Assembly (NCBI GenBank): GCA_030589225.1
Contig: JAUUWD010000111.1
Coordinates: forward strand, 1-5,937
Length of the DNA stretch: 5,937 bases
Direction of reading: 5' to 3'
From: Desulfobacteraceae bacterium
GTDB lineage: Bacteria > Desulfobacterota > DSM-4660 > Desulfatiglandales > Desulfatiglandaceae
Positions 1 through 5,844 of this stretch are shown in pieces. The notes below the pieces were generated by a model, which saw only the letters and a list, made by a program, of their open reading frames with translations, searched no databases and was not told the origin of the DNA. Position 1 is the first letter of the stretch. Each line of letters opens with the position of its first letter. The translations under genes were made by a program, and so were the position numbers.

Positions 1-228
1 GCAGAGGGTCATCCCTCTTCTGTTATGGATATGAGCTTTGCAAACCAGGCATTGTCTATGGAATATCTATCAAAGGAATATAAAAATCTTGATAAAAAAG
101 TCTATCCTGTCCCCCCTGCTATTGACCAGGAGATTGCCAGATTAAAACTCGCATCAATTGGTGTGGAAATTGATACCCTTACCCCTGAACAAGAAAAATA
201 TCTGTCCTCATGGGAAATGGGGACCTGA
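1..228 (+). CDS. ahcY: Adenosylhomocysteinase (S-adenosylhomocysteine hydrolase), C-terminal part, cut by the window edge
   Basis: The frame is open from base 1 and ends at TGA (226-228), giving the last 75 residues. They begin [18 protein letters not shown], the conserved adenosylhomocysteinase block. Its GHPS histidine matches human His353 at the adenosine site. The enzyme is cytosolic, NAD-dependent and tetrameric. It splits S-adenosylhomocysteine into adenosine and homocysteine, relieving product inhibition of methyltransferases. The protein ends [16 protein letters not shown], so it lacks the KPDHYRY-type tail whose Lys and Tyr (human K426, Y430) reach into the neighbouring subunit's NAD site. 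As I recall the family, this shorter end is typical of archaeal, Thermotoga-type and some anaerobic bacterial enzymes. The stop therefore looks natural, not a truncation. The N-terminal part lies outside the window. No cotranscribed gene follows within 670 bases. Confidence 0.95.
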   Translation, partial: AEGHPSSVMDMSFANQALSMEYLSKEYKNLDKKVYPVPPAIDQEIARLKLASIGVEIDTLTPEQEKYLSSWEMGT

Positions 229-292
229 TCCCCCTAAAGTATCTCCCATAAATTTCAACTCTCTCACACGTCTAAATGTTTGACACTCAGAA

Positions 293-313
293 TTCCGGAT
301 CCGGTGTCCGGAA
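293..313. repeat. GC-rich inverted repeat with TTCCGGA arms
   Basis: TTCCGGA (293-299) pairs perfectly with TCCGGAA (307-313) across a 7-base loop. The loop itself carries another TCCGG (300-304), so the unit occurs three times in 21 bases. It lies about 65 bases after the ahcY stop and could form a stable hairpin at the end of that transcript. No T-run follows on either strand, so it is not a textbook intrinsic terminator. It could also be part of a dispersed intergenic repeat. Confidence 0.4.
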
Positions 314-490
314 ATCGGAAGATCGAGAGCCATTGATGAGCATTGCAGTCAAAAGCAGGCCAAAATCAATTTGACCAAGCAGAAATATAGGGGCCGATTA
401 TTTTTGAGTATATGAAAAAAATATCAGAACATCTGGGCAGGGTCTCAAATTTCAGATAAATAGCGGTAATCAAAACCATGTAGCTCTGAT

Positions 491-553
491 TATTTCAACC
501 GGAAATAAACAAAATGGGGCATCGGTAAAAATTGTTTATTTCCTCTTGAAATA
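491..553. repeat. Long near-perfect inverted repeat, 22-base arms with a 19-base loop
   Basis: The left arm (491-512) and right arm (532-553) are complementary at 20 of 22 positions. A perfect 12-bp block (GGAAATAAACAA / TTGTTTATTTCC, 501-512 and 532-543) and a perfect 8-bp block (TATTTCAA / TTGAAATA, 491-498 and 546-553) are separated by a 2-base mismatch (499-500 against 544-545). The loop is 513-531. Both outer ends are TA. There is no T-run on either side, so an ordinary terminator is unlikely. It could be a small palindromic mobile element, a structured RNA or a cruciform. Nothing in the sequence decides between these. Confidence 0.8.
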
Positions 554-633
554 TGCAATTGTGATGTTTGAAATTCGATCACATAAGACCTCTATGGGGG
601 CCTTCATTTTGGCGGACAGGTTTTAAAATGATA

Positions 634-661
634 TTGAACTTTCCAATACCATATGTATACT
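634..661 (+). promoter_or_regulatory. Candidate sigma-70-type promoter upstream of the MBL hydrolase
   Basis: TTGAAC (634-639) and TATACT (656-661) are separated by 16 bases. They match the -35 consensus at 4 of 6 positions and the -10 consensus at 5 of 6. Transcription would begin near 668 and leave a leader of about 230 bases before the hydrolase gene. An inverted repeat (649-688) overlaps the -10 box and the start point. In AT-rich DNA such pairs also occur by chance, so confidence is modest. Confidence 0.3.
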
Positions 662-688
662 GAAATTTGTTCAGAATCCAGTATATGG
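649..688. repeat. Compound inverted repeat overlapping a candidate promoter
   Basis: CAGTATATGG (679-688) is complementary to CCATAT (649-654) plus ACTG (659-662), with GTAT (655-658) left as a 4-base bulge. Nested inside is a second inverted repeat, CTGAA (660-664) with TTCAG (670-674). As DNA it could be an operator spanning the -10 and start region of the 634-661 promoter candidate. As RNA it could form alternative hairpins. Confidence 0.4.
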
Positions 689-857
689 CACGTAACAATT
701 AGTTAGTGAATTCCTTCTATGTAATCTTCAGTGAAATCAAAAAAGGTTTCGATAAAACCTACGGCAAGAATACATGAATTTAAGAGGGTGAGCACAGACC
801 CCAACATCTTTGGTGGGTATTCTATTTTTCCTTGAAGCTGAAAATCATTCCGTTATT

Positions 858-873
858 GCTAAGGAACCTTAGC
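858..873. promoter_or_regulatory. 16-base interrupted palindrome just upstream of the MBL hydrolase, candidate operator
   Basis: GCTAAGGAACCTTAGC has perfect 7-base arms around a central AA. It ends 16 bases before the Shine-Dalgarno sequence of the next gene. Such compact symmetry in a 5' region is typical of a dimeric repressor site. As RNA it could also fold into a 6-bp stem with a GAAC loop near the ribosome binding site. Weak promoter elements (TTGAAG at 832-837, TATTGC at 854-859) would place it at the -10 region or start point. Confidence 0.4.
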
Positions 874-901
874 CGAAGCCAAATGTAAAAGGAGTAAGTC
901 G

Positions 902-1870
902 ATGACCGAAGAGATTCTACCGAACCTGTTTCGAATCAAAATCCCCCTCCCTGAGAACCCACTCAAATACCTCAACTCTTATGTAATAATGGGCTCAAAA
1001 AGAAATTTGATCATTGATACGGGATTGAACCAAAAAGAGTGTCTTGATGCCATGCAGACTGGTCTACATGAACTAAATTTGGATTTGAGTGAGACAGACT
1101 TTTTCATTACTCATCTCCATGCAGATCATTTCGGTCTTGTCTCAAGGCTGGTCACAGCTACCAGCAAGACATACTTAAACCGCCCAGATACGGAGATTAT
1201 TGAGGCTTGGGGAGGCTGGGAACCCATGATTCACTATGGCGGCCAGAATGGCTTCCCAAAAGATGCCCTAAGCGCGGCCCTCAAAAGCCATCCCGGCTAC
1301 AAGTTCAGCTCAAAGTGGGTTCCAGAATTGAGCATTTTAGGAGATAACGACACGATCACCATTGGTGATTATCTCTTTCAATGCGTAGAGACTCCCGGCC
1401 ATACCAAAGGCCATACATGTTTGTACGAACCGACGAAAAAGATTCTCATTTCCGGAGACCATATTCTCAATGACATAACGCCCAACATCCAATGCTGGTC
1501 CGATCAGGATGATCCGCTCAAGAACTATCTGGTTAGTCTAGACAAGGTTCATGAACTGGATGTTGATCTCGTATTACCTGGACACAGGCGTCTATTCAGG
1601 AACCATAGAGAAAGAATCGCTGAGTTGAAAAAGCATCACAGGAATAGGGCTAAAGAAGTCCTTGAGATCCTGGGCAAAGGTCCCATGAATGCTTTCCAAG
1701 TCGCATCGGAGATGACATGGGATATTACTTATGAATCCTGGGAACAATTTCCAGTGTCACAAAAGTGGTTTGCCACCGGAGAAGCTATTGCTCATTTGAG
1801 ATACCTTGAAAAAAAGGGTATGCTTTTGAGAAAAACGGAAGGGGAAGTGACCTTATTCTTGCTTAATTAA
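902..1870 (+). CDS. Metallo-beta-lactamase-fold hydrolase with C-terminal winged-helix-like domain
   Basis: This is a cytosolic, probably dizinc hydrolase of the glyoxalase II/LACTB2-like branch; its substrate cannot be told from sequence. The 322-residue protein has the complete metal set: H71-L-H73-A-D75-H76, H167 in TPGHTKGH, D186 in ISGDH and H228 in LPGH. The IIDTG strand (37-41) precedes the motif, as the fold requires. After residue 235 a basic helical segment leads into about 80 residues (AFQVASEMTW, then AIAHLRYLEKKGMLLR) that look like the winged helix found at the C-terminus of LACTB2-type proteins. No signal peptide or membrane segment is visible. The ATG start is supported by AGGAG (890-894), 7 bases upstream. 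The gene stands alone and converges on the etf operon. Possible activities in the family include thioester, lactone or RNA hydrolysis. A thioesterase acting on acyl-CoA would suit the neighbouring operon, but that is inference. Confidence 0.9.
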   Translation: MTEEILPNLFRIKIPLPENPLKYLNSYVIMGSKRNLIIDTGLNQKECLDAMQTGLHELNLDLSETDFFITHLHADHFGLVSRLVTATSKTYLNRPDTEIIEAWGGWEPMIHYGGQNGFPKDALSAALKSHPGYKFSSKWVPELSILGDNDTITIGDYLFQCVETPGHTKGHTCLYEPTKKILISGDHILNDITPNIQCWSDQDDPLKNYLVSLDKVHELDVDLVLPGHRRLFRNHRERIAELKKHHRNRAKEVLEILGKGPMNAFQVASEMTWDITYESWEQFPVSQKWFATGEAIAHLRYLEKKGMLLRKTEGEVTLFLLN

Positions 1871-2246
1871 GAATAATGCAGACTATAGATAGTTATCCCG
1901 GGTATTTCTATATCTATGGTTCCGGAAAATCAAGTGAAGGTTTCTGTATCAAATCTTTAATTGCTTGATATTTCATGTTTCGTTCTCCAATAAAATCAGG
2001 TAGAGTCTCGATAAATGCCTTGACAAGCTAATCATAACTTTTCAGGTGTGGGAAGAAACGCCAAAATCTTCTGGATTTACCGAATAGTAATGTTTTTCAG
2101 AAAAACTTTCCACTCCTGTCTAATGCCCAACTACCATCTCCTGCCCGGCCTTTCCATTGGCACACACGCGCCTGTATCTTATACTACCTCACATGAAAGT
2201 GAATTTTTATAATTATATAACGAGCTTCTCCTGCTAAAATATCCTT
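1871..2246. other. Convergent intergenic region between the MBL hydrolase and the etf operon
   Basis: These 376 bases separate two genes that point at each other. I find no gene and no convincing intrinsic terminator for either side. Present are an imperfect hairpin (1882-1920), a perfect but AT-only 6-bp inverted repeat GTTTTT-cag-AAAAAC (2092-2106), and on the - strand a frame from 2183 to 1914 interrupted by only two stops. That frame might be decayed coding sequence, but it matches nothing I recognise. Confidence 0.5.
1882..1920 (+). other. Imperfect hairpin after the MBL hydrolase stop, possible transcript end
   Basis: ACTATAGATA (1882-1891) pairs with TATCTATGGT (1911-1920) in ten consecutive pairs, including one G-T wobble. 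The 19-base loop contains CCCGGG. It starts 12 bases after the stop codon, where a 3'-end hairpin is expected. No T-run follows (TCCGGAAAAT), so it would be at most a stabilising or factor-assisted end. Confidence 0.3.
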
Positions 2247-3830
2247 CTAGGGGGTGTAGAGAACAACGATAAGCTCGCACTTTTCTTCGCAGAGGTTACG
2301 AAGTCTGTGTTTGGTCTCAGAGTTGAAATGGATAGTTTCTCCAGGTTTTAGATGGTAAGCCTTAGAACCGAGGGTAATCTCCAGCTCCCCGCTCATCACA
2401 TAGACAAATTCCTCACCCGGATGCTTGTACTCGACAATCTTGTGTCTTTTTTTTGGTTCAATGGTCACCATGAAGGCCCGCAAATGCTTATCCGCAGCGC
2501 CTGCCGTCAATGTGCGATAGGAATAGCTCTGTGTGCGTTTAAAAAAGCCCTCGTGCCGCTTCTCTCCGATTTCTATCTTCTCTTGTTTCGAGAGAAAATT
2601 ACTGGGATCAATATCAAAGGCATGGGCAAGCTGGAGCAAAAAGGAAACCGGCGGTGTGACAGTGTCTTTTTCTACTCTGTCGATGAACTCCGGCGTCTCT
2701 CCCGTTTGGGAAGCCAGCTGACCCGTTGTTAACTTTCTGTCTTCACGCAACCTTTTGATCCGCCGGCCAAACGTTGAATCTCCTCCGATTTCTTCTTGTA
2801 TGCGGCCCGCGCGGTAGAGTTCAGTGATTTCTTGAAACTGATGCCTCTTAATCTCGGCTATTAATGCGGGGAGGAACGAGTTGGCGTCGGCCACTACGCC
2901 CAGATCCGCAATCTGGAAAATGAAAGCGTGCGGATCGCGGTTTACTGCCACGATGGTCTCAGCCTCCTTTATTCCTGCGGTATACTGGATTGCCCCTGAA
3001 GTCCCGCAGGTAATCAACAGCCGCGGCTTAATGGACTTGCCTGTCTGTCCGATGAGGTTATCATGGGAAGTCCAATGCTCGTCAACTGCCGGGCGTGTAG
3101 CACCCACCTCTCCACCGAGCATCATTGCAAGCTCTCTGACATAATGAAATCCATTCACATCCTTCATACCTCGCCCGCCGGCGACAACCACGTTGGCATC
3201 TTCGAGCGGACGTACCTGCTTTGGCTCCCGGAATGAAGAAACTGTCCTGACCCGGATCTGTGCTTCATCTATATTCTTTTCTACCCTGACGATCTCTCCG
3301 CGAAAAGATTCATTATGGCCTTGCTCGTTGAAGATGCCGGGGCTGATGGTCGCCATCCATGGCCGGCTCTCACTCCAGGCAATGCGAGCCACCACAGATC
3401 CGCCAAAAGCGGGGCTGGATGCAGTCAATTTTCCGGTCTCAGAATCCAGTTCTAGTTCGATACAATCGGCACACAACCCAACCTTTAGCCGTTTGGCCAT
3501 CCTGGGAGCGAGTTCCCGACCGAAATCGGACCCGCCCAGTAGAAATATATCCGGACCGTGCTCGTGTATTAAATCGCAGATTGTGGAGGTAAACAGATCA
3601 ACCTGATAATTGGCAAGTAGCGGATGATTGATCTTTAAGACCCGGTGTGCACCGTGGGCGATATACTCCTTGGCGATGTCATCCACTTCGTGCCCCAGCA
3701 ATACCACTACTGCCAGGCCCTTTCGCTTATCAGCCAGCCTACGGGCTTGCGCCAATACCTGCAGTGTCAACCGGTCTTGAAAAAAATTGCGATGATCTCC
3801 GAATACCCAGACCTGAAAATCGTCCGCCAT
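2247..3830 (-). CDS. etfA: Electron transfer flavoprotein alpha subunit fused to an XRE helix-turn-helix and cupin domain
   Basis: Residues 1-330 form a full EtfA: an N-terminal domain starting VWVFGDHR, then the FAD domain with GGRG (218-221), GATRPAVD (R246, matching human alpha-Arg249), GQTGK (T263, matching alpha-Thr266), TSGAIQY, NRDP and ADLGVVAD. With EtfB it carries electrons to or from the acyl-CoA dehydrogenase. The usual family end is near residue 330. Here the frame continues through a short linker into an XRE helix-turn-helix (about 354-413) and a cupin (about 440-527). The cupin has HPGEEF (H470, E474), G481, KPGE and H508-x3-N512. The first histidine of the HxH motif is Y468, so the metal ligand set is incomplete. 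No ATG, GTG or TTG lies in the linker, so one polypeptide is expected. Position 283 is Tyr where human EtfA has FAD-contacting His286. ATG follows etfB by 9 bases with GAGG 4 bases upstream. It is the last gene of the operon. The EtfA call is firm; a regulatory role is inferred from domains. Confidence 0.93.
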   Translation of the reverse strand: MADDFQVWVFGDHRNFFQDRLTLQVLAQARRLADKRKGLAVVVLLGHEVDDIAKEYIAHGAHRVLKINHPLLANYQVDLFTSTICDLIHEHGPDIFLLGGSDFGRELAPRMAKRLKVGLCADCIELELDSETGKLTASSPAFGGSVVARIAWSESRPWMATISPGIFNEQGHNESFRGEIVRVEKNIDEAQIRVRTVSSFREPKQVRPLEDANVVVAGGRGMKDVNGFHYVRELAMMLGGEVGATRPAVDEHWTSHDNLIGQTGKSIKPRLLITCGTSGAIQYTAGIKEAETIVAVNRDPHAFIFQIADLGVVADANSFLPALIAEIKRHQFQEITELYRAGRIQEEIGGDSTFGRRIKRLREDRKLTTGQLASQTGETPEFIDRVEKDTVTPPVSFLLQLAHAFDIDPSNFLSKQEKIEIGEKRHEGFFKRTQSYSYRTLTAGAADKHLRAFMVTIEPKKRHKIVEYKHPGEEFVYVMSGELEITLGSKAYHLKPGETIHFNSETKHRLRNLCEEKCELIVVLYTP

Positions 3831-3839
3831 GGAACCTCA

Positions 3840-4631
3840 CTAATCTATCAAATTCTTTTCTCTCAGCTTCTCCATCAAGGTCTGCACTTGCTGCCGAAAG
3901 CCTCCCTTGACAAACTCGCACCTTTTCTGTTTGTTGGGCACCTGGGTTAGTCCCGTTACCCATATTCCTGAACCATTGAGGCCGACTTTTTGCTCGTCAG
4001 CCTCCAGGTCATCCAGGGTAAAACAGTCTAACTTTTTGTCTACATATGCATCCTGAATATCCAGCAGGCTGGGCAGGCCGGGAAATGCTGCCTCACGAGA
4101 GATGGTGAGCATAACAGGAGGAGCCACTTCCATTACCTCGCGAAGTCCATCGGACACGCGCTCAAGCCTTAACATGCCACCTTGCTTCTCAATTTTCTCC
4201 ACTCTGGTAACCTGCGGCAAATCCATCTCCTCAGCAAGTTGGGGTCCCACTTGGCCTGTATTACTATCTGTGGACTCAGTGCCGCACAATATTAGGTCGA
4301 AATCACCGAGCTTTCGAATTCCCATCCCCAGCACATAGGAAGTAGCCAGCGTATCGGCGCCTGCAAATCGCCGATCGCTAATAAGCATTCCCCGATCCAC
4401 TCCCAGGGCCATTGCCTCGAGCAGCACCTCCTCACTTATCGGCGGCCCCATGGTCACCGCGGTTACTGTGCCACCATATCTCTCCTTTAATTGAACTGCT
4501 ATCTGAATGGCAAAAAGATCATTTGGGTTTATGTATGAGTTATCAGCCGCCCGCACCATGGTGTTGGTCTTTAAGTCAAATTTGATCTGGTTGGCTGCCA
4601 ATACCTGTTTGACACACACTATTATCTTCAT
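3840..4631 (-). CDS. etfB: Electron transfer flavoprotein beta subunit
   Basis: This 263-residue protein is the usual EtfB length and starts with the typical MKIIVCVKQV. It contains the family's nucleotide-binding stretches: DRGMLISDRRFAGADTLATSY (80-100) and LILCGTESTDSNTGQVGPQ (113-131). In EtfB the latter loop binds AMP, or a second FAD in electron-bifurcating forms. I cannot decide from sequence alone which applies. It pairs with EtfA in the cytosol to shuttle electrons between the acyl-CoA dehydrogenase and a redox partner; no membrane quinone oxidoreductase or ferredoxin domain is encoded in the window. The ATG lies 33 bases after the dehydrogenase stop, with only a weak AGG 10 bases upstream. 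The gene ends in tandem stops, TAG then TGA, and the second overlaps the ribosome binding site of etfA, suggesting translational coupling. Confidence 0.96.
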   Translation of the reverse strand: MKIIVCVKQVLAANQIKFDLKTNTMVRAADNSYINPNDLFAIQIAVQLKERYGGTVTAVTMGPPISEEVLLEAMALGVDRGMLISDRRFAGADTLATSYVLGMGIRKLGDFDLILCGTESTDSNTGQVGPQLAEEMDLPQVTRVEKIEKQGGMLRLERVSDGLREVMEVAPPVMLTISREAAFPGLPSLLDIQDAYVDKKLDCFTLDDLEADEQKVGLNGSGIWVTGLTQVPNKQKRCEFVKGGFRQQVQTLMEKLREKNLID

Positions 4632-4664
4632 TTCTTATTTGCCTAAAAGGATTTTCAAATTTTT

Positions 4665-5813
4665 CTATGAACTCGTCTTCATCAATTCACGGGCGATTAC
4701 CAGCTGCTGTATTTCATTGGTGCCTTCGTATATCTCTGTAACTCTCGCATCGCGAAAATATCGTTCGATTGGATACTCCTTGCTGTACCCATATCCGCCG
4801 TGGATCTGTAAGCCCATGGATGCAACATGGGAGGCGGTCCGGGCTGCGAACAGCTTTGCCATAGCGGACGGTCCGGACAGGGATTCGCCTTTATCCTTTT
4901 TGTGGGCGGCCCTGTAAATGAGCAATCGCGCGGCCTCAACAGATGTACTCATGTCGGCCAGCATCATCTGTATGGCTTGGTGCCGTGCGATGGGAACCTT
5001 GAACTGGATACGCTCCTTTGCGTACTTAATTGAGACATCCAAGGCACCCTGGGCAATCCCTACGGCCTGCGCTGCAATGCCAAGCCGACCCGTTTCCAGG
5101 GCGATCATTGCAATCTTAAAGCCTTGTCCCTCTTCACCGAGCAAATTAGCCTTCGGAATGCGGCAATCGTTTAAGATAATAGAAGTTACCGGATTGGCCC
5201 GCATGCCGCAATTATCCTCGAGGATTCCCACGGTAAAACCTGGAGTGCCCCGCTCTACAATGAATACACTCATACCTCTCTTCACGCCCTCCGAGACCAC
5301 TGAGGTAAAAACCAACAAGATATCAGCCACGCCACCGTTGGTGACGTAAATCTTGTTGGCATTAACGATATAATCATCGCCATTAGGTATGGCAGTGGCT
5401 TCGATGGCATTGGCATCTGAGCCCGCATTAGGCTCGGTCAGGCAAAAGCCGCCGATTTTTTCACCTGCAGCCAGCGACGGGATGAATCTTTTTTTCTGCG
5501 TTTCATTAGCGAAAACACTTATAGGATAGACAGCCACGCTATTGTGCACGCTAACCGTCAGCCCGATTGCAGCGCATATCCGTGAAAGTTCTTCTACAGC
5601 AATGTAATAGCTAATTGAATCGATCTCAGCGCCCCCATATTTTCGGGGGGCCTGCATTCCAAAAAAATTGAGTGGCCCCATCTTCTCGATCACTTCCCAG
5701 GGAAAGCGCCGCTCTGCATCGATCTCGCGGGCAATGGGAGCCAGTTCATTCTCTGCGAACTGGCGGGCCATTTTGCGGATGGCCTTTTGCTTCAATGTCA
5801 AGGTTAAATCCAC
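4665..5813 (-). CDS. Acyl-CoA dehydrogenase (short-chain/butyryl-CoA type), GTG start
   Basis: A FAD flavoenzyme that introduces (or in anaerobes may reduce) the alpha-beta double bond of an acyl-CoA, exchanging electrons with EtfAB. From the chosen GTG start it has 382 residues, the normal family length. Seen in order: the N-terminal helical domain; CLTEPNAGSD (124-133), the first family signature at the flavin site; the beta domain; and QIHGGYGYSKEYPIERYFRD (336-355), the second signature. IYEGTNEIQ then carries catalytic Glu363 in the short/medium-chain position. The frame is open up to another GTG at 5918, but those 35 extra residues are polar, Lys/Asn-rich and foreign to the family. GTG at 5811-5813 has AGAGG (5822-5826) 8 bases upstream and yields the usual MDLTLTLKQKAIR beginning. 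First gene of the three-gene operon. The exact acyl substrate cannot be read from sequence. Confidence 0.94.
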   Translation of the reverse strand: MDLTLTLKQKAIRKMARQFAENELAPIAREIDAERRFPWEVIEKMGPLNFFGMQAPRKYGGAEIDSISYYIAVEELSRICAAIGLTVSVHNSVAVYPISVFANETQKKRFIPSLAAGEKIGGFCLTEPNAGSDANAIEATAIPNGDDYIVNANKIYVTNGGVADILLVFTSVVSEGVKRGMSVFIVERGTPGFTVGILEDNCGMRANPVTSIILNDCRIPKANLLGEEGQGFKIAMIALETGRLGIAAQAVGIAQGALDVSIKYAKERIQFKVPIARHQAIQMMLADMSTSVEAARLLIYRAAHKKDKGESLSGPSAMAKLFAARTASHVASMGLQIHGGYGYSKEYPIERYFRDARVTEIYEGTNEIQQLVIARELMKTSS

Positions 5814-5821
5814 TTCTAAAG

Positions 5822-5826
5822 CCTCT
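5822..5826 (-). promoter_or_regulatory. Shine-Dalgarno sequence that decides the acyl-CoA dehydrogenase start
   Basis: On the - strand AGAGG lies 8 bases before GTG (5813-5811). The alternatives are worse. ATG at 5849-5847 has its nearest GGA about 18 bases away, and GTG at 5918-5916 has only GGA about 12 bases away. Only the chosen start reproduces the usual N-terminus of the family. Confidence 0.7.
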
Positions 5827-5844
5827 TTAAAATTTACCGACCCT

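Larger units (their letters stand above)
229..901. other. Long non-coding stretch between ahcY and the MBL hydrolase, rich in inverted repeats
   Basis: I see no credible gene in these 673 bases. Short open frames starting near 415, 594 and 628 stop within a dozen or so codons and resemble nothing I recognise. The stretch looks AT-rich and contains several separately listed structures: inverted repeats at 293-313, 491-553 and 649-688, a promoter-like pair at 634-661, and a palindrome at 858-873. I found no tRNA, CRISPR array or recognisable riboswitch, and no transposase remnant. The density of symmetric elements suggests regulatory DNA or relics of small palindromic repeats, not decayed protein-coding sequence. 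Confidence 0.6.

Noticed and set aside
396..425. AT-rich inverted repeat around TTTTTGAGTATATGAAAAA
   Set aside because: Mostly T-run against A-run with two mismatches, which is expected by chance in AT-rich DNA.
560..583. TGTGAT ... ATCACA symmetric pair resembling a CRP site
   Set aside because: The half-sites TGTGA and TCACA are 14 bases apart instead of 6, so it does not fit a CRP/FNR-type operator.
735..760. - strand terminator-like hairpin AGGTTT-tatcg-AAACCT followed by a T-run
   Set aside because: The stem has only two G-C pairs, and no - strand gene upstream of it would need terminating.
2092..2106. GTTTTT-cag-AAAAAC inverted repeat as a terminator
   Set aside because: The arms hold one G-C pair each, the loop is 3 bases, and there is no proper T-run. 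It is ordinary AT-rich sequence.
2189..2210. Hairpin TCAC-atgaaa-GTGA followed by ATTTTT, possible terminator
   Set aside because: A 4-bp stem is too weak, and it lies more than 300 bases past the only + strand gene it could serve.
2352..3606. Several + strand open frames of 60-140 codons opposite the etfA fusion
   Set aside because: They are antisense shadows of a well-supported gene, have no recognisable domains, and have no ribosome binding sites worth noting.
2247..3830. The EtfA/XRE-cupin fusion as a sequencing frameshift artefact
   Set aside because: Rejected provisionally. A single base error would have to remove a stop and keep frame, the linker is short and clean, and both halves are intact. 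It still deserves the checks listed in the findings.
4102..5349. + strand open frames opposite etfB and the acyl-CoA dehydrogenase
   Set aside because: Same reason: mirror frames of conserved genes, with atypical composition and no family resemblance.
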